A stretch of 64,000 nucleotides of DNA from Lumbricus rubellus (Eukaryota > Annelida > Clitellata > Crassiclitellata > Lumbricidae): the NCBI GenBank assembly GCA_945859605.1, contig OX243819.1, forward strand, positions 7,356,419 through 7,420,418. Direction: 5' to 3'. Shown in pieces: positions 37,801-52,000 of the stretch. The translations under genes were made by a program, and so were the position numbers. The notes beneath the pieces are model-generated. The model was not told where the DNA came from and did not search any database. It saw only the letters and a program-made list of their open reading frames with translations. Position 1 is the stretch's first letter. Every line of letters starts with the position of its first letter.

Positions 37801-40800
37801 TTGGATCAAGCCATTATTACAACATGAGATCAAACCCATCACATCACGTGAAGACATAGGCTACGTAAATTTAGATCATGTGTATAAGCTTTGTTCGCCT
37901 GATTTTTAACAGATTTAAGATGAAGTTTTTAAACATTTTTATTATTATTATCCTTTTAATATTTTCGACAAAAATGAAGTTTAGATGAAGTTTAGATGAA
38001 GTTTAGAAAGCCTTAAGTTTAGAAATCTGAATCAAAGGCTCAGTTCCATGTTAGGCCTACATGAATTATATAAAGTATGAAGCTAGGCACAGAGTTCTGA
38101 AATTCGTATAGATGGGAGCAGGTACCTGGCAAACTTAGTGAAATACAGGTTCGATTTTAATGTTTAAACACTTAAAGGACTCTAAATCTTTTGCTAAAAT
38201 TATTTAAGATACTTTATGCCTATAGGTATATTCCTAAAAAAAGCCAAAAATTAATTAAGCATTGAAAACAATAATGAGATAATTGAAACAATCGGCCAAT
38301 TAATTACCAGAAACAGTTTGGTAGCTTCATTCTTGACCTTTATGTATGGCTTCAGAATGTCGAAATGAAATGCTGGAGTGAGAAGTCTACGATTTCTTGC
38401 CCACTTTGCACCACCGCTAACAAGAAGCCCATCTCCAAGCCAACGCCGGCCATAGCCATAGACACCAAGTCCTAACGGCTTTGGCTCTAAGCAGAAAGTA
38501 AAAAGAAAAATGGAAATAGAAAACAAACAATATCAATATCTGATTGTTTCTCCTAAATATTTAATCTAAGGCAAGGCAAATAAAGTTCATCCACCTTCTA
38601 AGACTGCATAGAAGACCAATTTTGATTTGGGCCGCAAGTTTTCATTGCCAGATAACCTGCTCTTATTGCCCTTACTTCATAGGTTGAATGTTCATGTGCT
38701 AGACCACCTTGAACATTGAACAGTGACTTTGTACGACCTCCAGTTCATCTAAAACTCAGCACACAGCCTACTTCACTCTCAGATGGCTATAATTATACAG
38801 ATACAATAAATCCACATAATAAAAACTAGAAGAACATTAGCAGAACAGGTCCAAACTCAAAGTCTTATCTCCAGAAATGTCTCTGTATTTCTCAATGGCA
38901 ACATCATTCAGGCATCTGCTGAATCTGTCTGCATTGCCATCATGCAACTGACAAACTAAGCTCCAGGTTTACATCTCTGTTTGAATCACAAATTTCTGTA
39001 ATGATAATGATAATAAATGCAGAAAGCAATAAAAAAAAGGAGCAACTAGCGAACTGTGAAAACTGAAGTAAAGCAATGAGCAGCAAAATATAGAGAGTAA
39101 TAGTGATAGTAATAGAGTACATAAGTGGAATTTTAATGTAGCTACGGCATGAAAAATGAAAATTACAAACACAAAATGCATGCATAAATTATAACACTAC
39201 ACTAGTAACCTGGCAAGCAGATGATGATTATAAATAAACCAGCAAAACTTTTCTTACTAAGTAAATGCTGTCAATTAAGGTCATGTAATTGAGAAGCAAA
39301 ATAAATGTCACTATGTCTAAAATCAATAGACGTTTGTATCTTAGATAGGAAAATAATTGATGGTTCGTATAGTTCACTTGAAACAGATGCTACTACAATT
39401 ATGGCAGCAATGGTCTTCTACATTGGTCTCCATGCTACACGCTGCTATCCAGCTCATTGCAAAGTTCGACCATTTCTCATTTTATCTGTGACTCCGCTCA
39501 CTGATTTCCACCTATCTGCAACCAGTGCATCCAATTCAAGGTCTTCCACTCGTTTGGCTGGCTCTGCTCCACACGATCTTACAGATGGCAGTATCTTTTC
39601 TGTCCAATTGTCTCTCCATTCTGACCTAAAGGCCCAAGGCCACTTGGTTGTCCTGCAGGTGTGTACTTCCACTGGCCAGTCTAGAAGAAGGTGAGCCACT
39701 CTAGCAGAAATCCGTTGCCTCAGTCTATCAGGACTGATCTTTTTTCTCTTTCTTTTGATCAATTCCACAAACACTTGAAAACCTCTCTTTTTACCATCAT
39801 TGAAGACACTTGCCCGGGTGTCAGAAGTGCCTCTGATCTTAAGTGGTGCAATATCAATACTCGATTACAACAAAACAAATCAAAATTAATTGAGGAACAA
39901 AAACATCTTGTACATCTTTAAGCAAGCACATAGATAAATGCTGACCATTGTTACTTCAAGCAATAAAAACTGTGGCTATGGTTAAGTATGAATAAGCCAT
40001 TTCTCATGACTAGTTTTTTTCTTCTTCAGCATTGTAGAAAATTGCACAATTTTGATTCCGATTACAATGCAGTTTTAGATTAAGAAAGACTTAGAACTAT
40101 CAAATAAGCAAGTGCATGCAGGGAAGCGGGTATGAAGCATTTAACACAGAAAGATTATAATTAGGAAAGAAATACAAGATTGATTCAATCAATTAAACAT
40201 GTATACAGTAAACTCAAAAACATGTATAGAGCAATGAATGTATAAAACTGGTTTTAAGTTTCTAACTCATTCAAAGATAAAGAAAAAGCAAAAGAAATCA
40301 ATCTGCTTCAGTTCTCTTACTGGCATCATAATCATCTAATTTTATTGTTTTTCTTTCATCTATGTATGATTGTATGTGTTTTTGTCTTTTCTTGTCTTCA
40401 TTTTTCCTTTGTCTCTTTACAAGGTCAATTATAGACTCGCACTTTAGGTAAATTATGAAAACTGTTGTTGCAATAACTTTATTTCAACTTTAAAATAATA
40501 CACTGTTTTATGTCATTACTTATTGTAAGCCGAAACATTTATTTAATCATTCATTAATATTCATGAAAAGTGAGGCAAGTCTTCCAGTATATCAATCAAT
40601 CAATCAATCAATGATTTCAATCAATCAAATATTTTAGAATCGTTATGTTATTTGCTTTCATTTTCTGTCTTCCGGAATCAAACAGCACTAAATTATTAAA
40701 AGATGACCAACAGCATTTATTTATTTTAAATTAAACTATCAATCAATATAATAGGCAAGAATATATAATACTGAAGTGTGTGATCATTGAGCGAGAAAGT

Positions 40801-43800
40801 GTCTGTTCAAATTTAAAGACAACAGAGATGAAAATGAATAAGACCTAAGAAAGACCTTGTAAAGAGACAAAGGAAAATGAAGACAAGAAAAGACAAAAAC
40901 ACATGCAATCATACATAGATGAAAGAAAGACAATAAAGGATGACAGCAATAGATTTTTGGTCTTTTTTTGAATAGACTGTGACACAAACTGAACATCTTT
41001 TGAAATCATTAAATAAAAGAGGAGGAGTATGAGCATACCTGAAGTCTTAAGGATAACTTGCATGGATTCGTTATGTTGCACAATAACTGATGGGCGTATC
41101 CAATTTCCCGTCCAATGCCCATAAACCTGAGGAAATTTTGCCACTTGATCCCTCTGATACTTAAGACCAGCTTCATTTGGACCAGGATGCTGAAGAATTT
41201 ATTGTTTAAAAACATTTATCGTAGATTAAAGTATCACTTAATAACTATTTATTTGATTGCTTAGTGCAGAGTAGTGCTACATAAAACTTTGATAAGATTA
41301 TGGTTAATTAGGCTACAATTAATAGAAAGAAGGAATGCCACTAGTCGTATTACATATAGAAGGTGTAATATTACAGATATGAAACCTGTTGTCCCTATCA
41401 GCTGGTCTCATAGCAGCTGTCAACTCTTATTATGATGAGCTGCTGAAATTGGTCAAAAGCATGACAAACAACAACAACAATAGCAGCAGCAACAACGACA
41501 ACAATAGCAGCAACAATGGCAACGGGAATTACAACAACAACAACAGCAAGAAAAAATAATAATAATACAATTCCTTATTCATTCAAACTGGTAAGAAGTA
41601 CTCAGTAATCAAGCTACATTATTCATTCATTCATTCATTCATTCATTATGGAGATTTATATATAGCCCTTTCAAGGCTACAAGTCAGAAGTGCTCCCGAC
41701 ACAACCACGGTTGAAAAGGAGAGTTTTAAGGTTGCGATTAAATGCATCTGAGTTAGCTCTAGCAACAGCTAGATCTGGACATCGCAAGAGAGGTAATATC
41801 AGAATTAAAGAAAATGACTCCTCCAGTGGAGGATATCGAAGACGATGGGAACGACATAATGGAAGAAGAAGTGAAGAGAGCCATACAGCGGCTAAAAAAC
41901 AACAAAAGTCCAGGAGATGACGGAGTTACAGGGGAGATGATAAAGAGCGGAGGCAATATCGTAACAAAAGAACTGCACAAAATCATCAACATGGCATGGA
42001 AAGAAGGGCGCACACCAAGCGATTGGAAAAAATCGATACTAGTAATCTTACACAAGAAGGGCAACGCACTGGAATGCAATAACTGCAGAACGATTGCGTT
42101 AATAAGTCACTTGGGAAAGGTATTGATGGGAGTACTGACAGAGAGACTAAGAGGGAGTACGGAGGAATACATGGCAGATGAACAGGCAGGGTTCAGAAAA
42201 GACAGAAGTACAGTGCAGCAAATACTAGCACTCAGATTGATAGGGGAAAAAGCGAGGAGAAAAGACATCAAAATATATAACTGTTTTATCGACTTCAGCA
42301 AAGCTTTTGATAGCATAGACCAGAGTACAACATGGGCAGTCATTTGGGGTGGATAAGAAGCTGACACGTCTGCTAAGGGAAATAAATGGAAACGCAACAG
42401 CGGCAGTACGGATTGGGAATGAAAAGGGGGAATGGTTTAAGACAAGTAGAGGAACAAGACAAGGAGATCCAATATCCCCAAGCTCCTTCATTATACTATT
42501 GGAAAGAGTACTGAATAAGATAAAAAGAATGGGGTGGTAATAAGTAGCACAAGGATCAATAACCTGTGCTTCGCAGGCGATATTGACTTGATCGATAGCG
42601 ACGAGGAACAGCTAGAAACAACAGCCCAAGCTTTGAACGAGGAAGGAAAGAGGTATGGGTTGTCCATGAACTTCGGGAAAACGAAAACGCTAGTATTTAA
42701 AGAAAAGGAGTGTAGAAAGAAGTTCCTCATCGATGGAAACCAGCTGGAGAACGTGAAAAAGTTTACATATCTTGGGAGCAATACGACATACGACCTAGAC
42801 AACAGAAAGGAAGTGTGGGCAAGGATAGCAAAAGCCACAACAACGTTAAAAGCCATGGACAAGATCTGGAGGAGCAAGGCGATTAGACCGGAAACTAAGA
42901 TGAAAGTACTGCAAACATGTGTCTTCAGTGGTGTGCTTTATGGATGCGAGTCTTGGGTGGTGACAAAGGATATAGAACGGAGGATATTGGCATTCGAAAG
43001 AAAGTGCTACCGAAAGATTCTGAGAATAGGCTGGACACAAAAAGTCACCAATGTCGCACTATACAAACGAATACGCCTGAAGAAGAATATTATGCAGAAG
43101 CTGATCAGGAGTAAGGTGGGGCTATTTGGGCATATATGCAGAATGGGGGACGACAGGAAAATAAAACTACTGGTTTTCGGCAGAATGGAGGGGACAAATC
43201 GGAGAGGAAGACCGCACAGAGAATGGTTGGACGACATCATCGGGTGGGGAAGAGCATCACTCCAGGAGCTAAGTCACATGGCGATGGACAGGGAGCAGTG
43301 GAGATTTTTGGTGAAAATGGCAGTGGACAACTACGGGCGTTGAGCCCATGGTGCCTGATGATGATGATGAGGTGTAAAGTCAATGGGAGTCCATTCCATA
43401 CAATGTGGTCAACAACAGAGAAAGCATGGTTCTGCCAAAGACCAGTCTGTTTCCGGGGAATGAGGAGTTCACCCTGAGTGGAGGAGCGGAGAGCGCAACT
43501 TTCTTACATATCGTAATCATAAGGTGAAAACAACAGAAACTGGAGCTAAGAATACGACAGTAAGAATGATGAGAGAAAACATGGACGTTAATCCAACTCC
43601 ACTATTCAATAATTCAATAGAATGACATGCAATGTCATGAATAACAGACAAGTTTCTGAGATGGGATCAAGCTTCTTCTTCTTCTTCTTCTTCAACCACC
43701 TTCCCTCTTCCATGAAATCCAACACAAATAGTCCTTAGGTTTGATCCAGATGAGTGGCAATACACTGGCAGGAAAAGACCAAGACGATTGAAATCCGCAA

Positions 43801-44125
43801 AAACCACGACACAAGTGACATAGCTACCCAGATGCTTCAAGGTGTCATGATGTAGAGCAGACAGACATGCAAAGGTCGGTCAGGACAGACCGATGGAGAG
43901 AGTCGGAGGGAAGAGCATGGGACACATACGGGCATTGACCCACGTTGTCATTCGTACCTTTCTCCCAATATTCTCTTCAATCAGACAAGGTGGTCTAGAT
44001 GCTCCAAGATGTTAATGGTATGGAGCAGACCTGCTGACCGGACCGGTTGAGGCTGGGCAACATGGCGCGAGACAGACTCAGACAGAGTGGCGTCAAACTC
44101 CTACGGGTATTGAGTCCAAGGTTAT

Positions 44126-44220
<95 letters not shown>

Positions 44221-46978
44221 TGCATAACTACGGTATACTGACTGTGCATAGGCCTATGAACTTCATTTATAGTGCTGGTAGGCTACTGTAATTTCATTTA
44301 TACGCTTTCTTTGTGAAGCTGTTTTAATATTACAGAACACTTGTCTCTTAAAGATTTAACTGAAATTATTAAAAACTATTCTCAGTAGACTGTAGAACAG
44401 TGTAGATCCTACATTAATTAGTCTGAGGATACATTTGCTAGATGTGTGCCTATAGATTGACATGGACAGTATATGACTTAGTGTGAATTGGTATTGGCAT
44501 TTTTAATGATTGCAAACGCACCGGAATGGTAAAATCAAAAGTAGGCAGCACTAAAGGGGAAAGGATATTAGAAGATGGTAGAGGGGCTTAGCTTTTATGT
44601 GTTCACCTAAATCATAATCTGATTTAATCTAATGATTCGGATCTCTGTCATCAGCAAAGAGAGCTTAGAGTGAAATCAAAAACAGAATCACAATATGTTC
44701 GAAAAGTCAATTCAAAATCTGACATAAACTATTAGGAGTTGCATATTATACCATCCAGGCATGTTGAATTATGGTCAAAATATCACTTTCAATCGAATGC
44801 TGTTATAGCCTGTTGTGCAATCTGCTGTTGGTAGTAAAGGTGTCCAGCAGCACATTGGACACACAGGAGTTCCATTTCTGATTGTCTAATAATAATATTT
44901 TCGAAGAATGTCATATTCGTTCTGATCTGTTTAGGCTGTTAATGTCGTTTACGGTAAAACGAGCTGTTTTAAGTAAATGGATGTTTGCAACTTGCAACAA
45001 TTTACAAGAAATGCATATAATTTTGGTCAAATGAGAAATATAATATTGTATATTTCACAAGAAAAGTTGGTGTTATGACTAGAATTTTGAAATTATCTAC
45101 GTACACCTCCAGAGCTACAACAGAGAAACTGACAAATTTCCGAAACAGAAAAGCAAAAGCAGAGCAGGAATTGCCTGTAGGAGAAGCCTGGAGATTTAAT
45201 CAGCAAGCAGCTAAGGATAAAACGGGTGTCTACCAGATGTGTGTAAAATAATTTTGGAAGTCGTTGGGTGTAGCGTGGTTAGGGCTGGCATGAAGCCTCC
45301 CCTCCACAGACCATGGGCCACAGGAAATCGTGTGCATCTGACACGCAGATATTCAAGCCCAGCCTCGTTTGGCCCTGGAAACTGGCAATAAAAAAATCTG
45401 TAGAGATTTCATTGGAATTAACTGTAAAGCACAATCATACAATTGATATAGGCTTATCGAATTTAAAGGAACCTGACCTAATCAAATAGCTTTCAAGCAA
45501 AAATAAACTATACATTAACACTTGTTTAGCCTACCAAATACAAGTGACTGTCCGTTACACAATATACAAATTATAATATTATAAATCAAAACCATCGTTT
45601 TTTCGAGTCGGAAGTTTCAGTATGTAATAATAATAACAATAGTAACAGAAATAGTAATAATAGCAACAAAAACAATGGCGATGACGATGAAAATAATAAT
45701 AATAATAACAACAACAACAGCAGCAGCAGCAGCAGTAGTATTTGATAAAATCATTAACAATTCATAATATATTTAATTAGATCTGCCTAATAATTTAGAT
45801 TATCAATGGCAATAATAAAATGTAGTGCACCAGTTTCCAATGCATACCGTAAGTCAATTCAATTCATTTTGAATGTTTCTGAAATGTATACAAGTTTGTA
45901 TGTGTGCAACTGTGCATACATGTATGTATGAAAGCATGTTTATATTCATTCATTCGGACATTTATATAGCGCTCCTTCAAGCAAAAACTTACTCGGAGGT
46001 GCTCCCGACTCCAGCGTGCCCAAAAAGAACAGTTTTAAGTTTAGTAAGGAAGGATCCTGGTAGAGTCCCTGGGTGTAGGCACTATAGGCGTAGCTCAAAA
46101 GGAAGCTATTTCAGACCACCGGAGCAACCACAGAAAAGGCTCAAAAAGGCTTCATGGTAGTAGTACGAGCAAAAGGAACCAAGAGGACTTCCTTATCAGC
46201 AGAGCGTAACTGACGACGTCCTTGGATACCCAATGTAAGGCTGCATAGCTCTCAGAGGTAAATTGGGGTGAGGCCCTGACAACATCACCATACCAATGCA
46301 GCTACCCTGAACTCAATACGCTGGCAAATAGGGAGCCAGTGAAGTATCTCAAACATGTAGTTTGAAACATGACCATATTAAGGGATTTTCCCAATACAGA
46401 CCTGCATTAAGGTGGGTGCTAAGGGTGCTGAGCACGACCATAAAATGTATGGCCCTGTTTAGTCGAAGTTCACTGAACATGCCTTAATCTGCCTTTGAGC
46501 CTAATAAATATAATGTGTGACGTACCGGTGGGTTCTCAGAAGGGAGGCCCATTGGAGGGTAATAACAGTACCTTAATGCGGCCATGCATGTATACATGTG
46601 CTGGGCTTTAACGCTGGATATTTTAAGAACCTGGCTGTCTAAGGCATTTTACAAAGGTGCATATAACAAACTACACGAATATTTGTGACTAAGGCATAAG
46701 TTAATAGAAATAGTACGAGACCATTACCTGGCAGTTCACGTCAAAACAAACCAAACCAAAGTCTCACAGGCCTGTCATTAATTTAGGTCACAATAATTAT
46801 TCTCAATGCCTACCAGATGAATGTGGCCCCACAGCCAGTGCTTAGGATCCGCTGGAAACTTGTCAACTGCTGCGCCTCTCTTCTTCACATCACGCACAAA
46901 CAATACAAAGCAATAGAATCCGTAGAGAATTGGAGATAGAACAACCGACCAGACGATCAGCCACAGATTCAGCTCCAT
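31890..46978 (-). CDS. CYP4: Cytochrome P450 family 4, copy B
   Basis: Twelve exons, in transcript order: 46814-46978, 41039-41189, 38308-38486, 37158-37282, 36461-36523, 35583-35706, 35094-35229, 34717-34852, 33550-33745, 33051-33133, 32542-32607, 31890-31992 (stop 31890-31892). Every exon has the same length and phase as in copy A, giving 508 codons. All key P450 features are present: N-terminal anchor, WLGDGLL, E307 and EGHDTT in the I-helix, ExxR, FSAGPRNCIG. About 45 residues differ from copy A, one third of them in exon 2. Exons 7, 11 and 12 encode identical protein, and the flanking intron bases are also alike, so the pair is a recent tandem duplication. An alternative exon 2 lies at 45234-45381. 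Likely role as copy A: ER fatty-acid or eicosanoid hydroxylase. Confidence 0.95.
32207..32292 (+). mobile_element. Short LINE tail remnant
   Basis: The plus strand reads [15 protein letters not shown], a stop, then GQRT. It resembles the A.DRE.WR motif at the end of GRPR.RW-type LINEs. It lies in intron 11 of CYP4 copy B. Confidence 0.35.
36200..36395 (-). mobile_element. tRNA-derived SINE, family 2
   Basis: The minus strand starts GACATGATGGTATAGTGGTA (A box), has a B-box-like AGGGTTGCAAC and ends CCTTCAGGCAGAGAACTC followed by ATC repeats. The same order is seen in the plus-strand copy at 50725-50950. It lies in intron 5 of CYP4 copy B. Confidence 0.7.
39454..39774 (-). other. Unrecognised ORF of 106 codons
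   Basis: An open minus-strand frame in intron 2 of CYP4 copy B has a mixed, protein-like composition (for example [20 protein letters not shown] and [20 protein letters not shown]). There is no splice context, and I cannot assign a family. A relic of a transposon or a retrocopied gene is the most likely origin. Confidence 0.3.
40351..40928. repeat. Inverted repeat, two arms of about 76 bp
   Basis: 40351-40426 (TTCTTTCATCTATGTATGAT to TTTACAAGGTC) recurs inverted at 40853-40928 with only one or two differences. The 426-bp spacer includes an AATC tetranucleotide run. It lies in intron 2 of CYP4 copy B, about 110 bp on the downstream side of exon 2. Confidence 0.85.
41460..41570. repeat. CAA/CAG-rich trinucleotide tract
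   Basis: Mixed AAC, AGC and AAT trinucleotides run through this stretch of intron 1 of CYP4 copy B. Confidence 0.85.
41628..41765 (-). mobile_element. CR1-like LINE, 3' half, split by another LINE
   Basis: The minus strand reads [20 protein letters not shown], then CVGSTSDL and a stop, then the 3' UTR with GGGCTATATATAAAT and an AATG microsatellite. The matching upstream part lies at 43368-43500, beyond the inserted LINE. Confidence 0.75.
41766..43366 (+). mobile_element. LINE reverse transcriptase pseudogene (GRPR.RW type)
   Basis: Three frames cover one polymerase: 41814-42356, 42349-42540 and 42534-43343. Motif A is [14 protein letters not shown], motif B is [13 protein letters not shown], and motif C is [10 protein letters not shown], where the first of the two catalytic aspartates of xADD is glycine. 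Frameshift near 42350 and a stop at 42538 break the ORF. The C-terminus carries [12 protein letters not shown] and [12 protein letters not shown], then a GATGATGATGATGA 3' tail. The N-terminal endonuclease is missing (5' truncation). The element is inactive and lies in intron 1 of CYP4 copy B, inside an older CR1-like LINE. Confidence 0.9.
43368..43500 (-). mobile_element. CR1-like LINE, upstream part of the split copy
   Basis: The minus strand reads [20 protein letters not shown], then [19 protein letters not shown], the region that normally precedes the ANSDAF...LKT block now found at 41628-41765. The gap is the inserted plus-strand LINE. Confidence 0.7.
43730..44217 (+). mobile_element. 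LINE tail remnant(s) ending in (GAT)n
   Basis: Fragments such as [10 protein letters not shown] (near 43760) and, by 44100, TACGGGTATTGAGTCCAAGG followed by about 30 GAT units copy the 3' end of the LINE at 41766-43366 (TACGGGCGTTGAGCCCATGG then GATGATGATG). Confidence 0.6.
45234..45381 (-). CDS. Extra CYP4 exon 2 homologue (alternative or orphan exon)
   Basis: A 148-bp open segment lies between an AG acceptor (45382-45383) and a GT donor (45232-45233). It starts in phase 0 and leaves one base, exactly like exon 2 of both CYP4 genes (151 bp). It encodes [20 protein letters not shown], then a divergent middle, and ends SKIILHTSG where exon 2 ends VILKTSG. It sits in intron 1 of CYP4 copy B, between exon 1 and the regular exon 2, on the same strand. 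It could be spliced instead of exon 2 without changing frame. It could also be the last remnant of a third CYP4 gene. No other exon of such a gene is seen nearby. Confidence 0.8.
45590..45745. repeat. AAT/AAC/AGC trinucleotide tract
   Basis: Interrupted AAT and AAC units pass into ACAACAGCAGCAGCAGC, in intron 1 of CYP4 copy B. Confidence 0.8.
45944..46345 (-). mobile_element. CR1/L2-like LINE C-terminus and 3' UTR
   Basis: The minus strand reads [19 protein letters not shown], a stop, then [30 protein letters not shown] and AFSVVAPVV. This is the end of a CR1/L2-type polymerase with a few stops. The 3' UTR carries GTCGGGAGCACCTCCGAGTA and GGAGCGCTATATAAATG and ends in repeats of GAATG. It fixes the identity of the other 3'-end fragments in the window. 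Confidence 0.85.
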
Positions 46979-49038
<2,060 letters not shown>

Positions 49039-52000
49039 TTACTGAGAATAATTTTCATTGCCTTGCTTTTTTCCCTTTGACTTTCCGAATAGCAATCCTT
49101 TTAAACCCTGCAACAAAATTAATAAATTCAAGTCAAATGCAAGTAAAGATCCGATGAATCGAAGATGACATTAGACTTAATTACATGGCACCCTTTACTA
49201 AACCCTTCAAACGTGAACAATTTGTCTTTGGCAACTTGTTATATCTGTATTTGACATGACAGTTCTGGCACATCACTGTCTCAATGTGATTACTGGAAAA
49301 AAAACGTTTAGGCGAAACTCTGTAACTGGAACTTCAAAAATCGATGAAGGAATTTAAAGCATATATTCACTTTCGATCTGTCTTGCTTGATACATGCGAC
49401 ACGACTGAGGTCTAATAATTATAATCGGAGAGTGTTTGGGTCTGCATTTCAAGAGTGACCTCTGTAACCAGAGAGCCTAGTCCATGAGGCCGAGATTTCA
49501 TGACTGAAGGCAGACAGCTTAACGAGGAAAACATTTTTGACAAGCATGGGGGTTGCAGGTTCGAATCCACCTCATTCAAATGTAATATAAGCCAAAGTGC
49601 AGTTTAATCATCGGTCAGAAAAAGGAATATAGTCACTTACATACCACAAGTAGTCATGTATATATTAACAGTTAAATTTGACTACTGTAATGACTTGTGA
49701 TCATCCAATCATAATATGACTTCTAATCATATGGCATTCATATCAGTTTGAAATAATAAACGAATAAATTTCCTTTGGGTTTACCTTCTAACATAATCAG
49801 ACGTGACCATCTGAACTATGTGCTTGTGCCATAACTACGTGTCTACGGTGATCAATAAAGTATATTGATTGATTGATTGACTATGATTATGAACATAAAT
49901 TAAAGATTTACCTTTTGTTGGAACAGAGGTTGGTTGGTAGATTCTCCATTTTTGTCAACAGGACTTATCTGCAAATTCAAAATGCTAACAATGACGAAAT
50001 TTTGAATCGACATATCAGTCAAACACCAATTGTCAAAACTTCAATGGTCACTTGTATGCAGCACTAATAAAAAAATGTGAGTATTTGCCAATATCATCTC
50101 CATAATATATATTATATATATTATATATATTATATATATATATATTAATCTGTTAATTTACAAAGTAAGAGTTTCAAGTAGGAGAGTCTATTGACCACTA
50201 GTCTTTTAGGATGTGATAGACCACATGAATCATCATTCATAAGCTTATCAAAACACATTCCTGGTCCTAATTTACACAGGAACTTTTACTCTAAAGGCGA
50301 TGTTTAAATGTTCCGATTTCTAAATATAATTCAAAATGTGCACTGTATAAATTATACATTCATTCATTCATTCATTCATTCAATCATCTATGGATTTATA
50401 GAGCACCCTCCAGGAAATCTACCCAGAAAGGTTCTCAGCCCAGTCACAGCAAGTCAAACCATTGTGGGTCTAGTGGTGTAGTTCATTGCCTTGCAGCCGG
50501 AGGGTTGCAGGTTCGAATCCACCTCAGGCCACTTCATAGGGACCCTGGGCAAGTCCCTCAGTTGCAATTGCTCAGCGTTTCGGCATGAAACCCCCAAATC
50601 AGTGTCTGCGTTGTAGTCAGGAGCGCCTCTGAGTAGATTCTTGAAGGGGCCCTATAACAAGTGCACAAACATACAACCAGAGAAAAGACTATATAAATAA
50701 ATATATATATATAGCCATTTGTGATGGGACGTGATGGTGTAATGGTACGTTCTGTGCCTTGCAACCGAATGGTCACAGTTTGAATCTACCTTAAGCCACT
50801 TTGTAGTGACCTTGGAAAAGTTGATCACCCATAAATTGTCTGTGAAGAAGGCAGTCGAGAAATCACCTCATGACCCATCTCATCCCCAGAGGCATAAAAG
50901 CCAATGGAGCTGCCTTCTGGCAGAAACTCATCATCAGCAGCAGCAGCCATAATATATATATATATATAAAATTATATATATATATATATATGTGTGCACA
51001 CTGGTGCGAAATGGAGATCCACAAATTGAGCAGAATGGCACAGGAGACAGACAAGTGGAGACGGATGGTGAACCATGCGATTGACACCAATGGGCAATGG
51101 ACTGCAATGATGATGATGATGATGAATGATGATGATTATACATTTATATGTACACATATATATTATACATATATGCTGTTGTGTGTGTATGAACATTTAA
51201 GAACTTTTATGCATTATAAATACATGATTAAATACATTTAAAACAGTACCCCACAAGCAGCTCGCAGTTGTGTCATGAATTCCTCCGCATGAGGCTCACA
51301 ATGAAAAACATGAACGTATGTCACATGGTCGTCACTTTGCACAAAAATTGCTGACAGTCTACGGCAAAAAACATGTAGAGGACACATTATTTATGTAACA
51401 GATGCTAGACATAACATTCAAAAAGCAACAATTTTTTTAAAAATAGCACAACTGTAGAGAAGAAAACGAATGAGAATGAGTAAATTGACGTGCTGCTTCG
51501 TTATTTATGCTTGTGTCTGTATGTGTGTAATACTTTGTGACATACTCTACCTTTAGACCAGGAGTGCCATTCAAACAGCATGTATGTGCACAAACAACGT
51601 CAAACCTTAATATATATTAATTTTACTTCTAATTTCTATTTCCATTAATGAAAACATCATTGTCACTCCAAGACAACTGTGCCAACTGCAGTGGCATAAT
51701 GATGAAAAGAAAAGGAGTGCAAAGACAATAATTATATGCTGATACAAACTTTCTGTTCTTAGTAGATGATCCCATGTAGATTATACTTTCCTTTGGAAAT
51801 GTAATAGATTTCCCACCAGAATTCTGCAAGTGAAAGAAAAAATCAGAAGGACCAGTCCTGTAAGTTTAACTTGCCTTTTTGCAAATCATGCTAGTACAGC
51901 CTGGCTGTTATTATGGAAGTTAGGCTAGGGCTGAGGGGCACTGCTGTATCTTTGAAATTCATCACAACTGGGTTTTTTCAGATTCATTCACTGATCTTGC

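Noticed and set aside
42491..43240. Minus-strand ORFs of 64-128 codons
   Set aside because: They are antisense shadows of the plus-strand LINE polymerase.
50462..50790. Functional tRNA genes at the two GGTTCGAATC-type B boxes
   Set aside because: Each is followed by a conserved non-tRNA body repeated elsewhere in the window, which marks SINEs.
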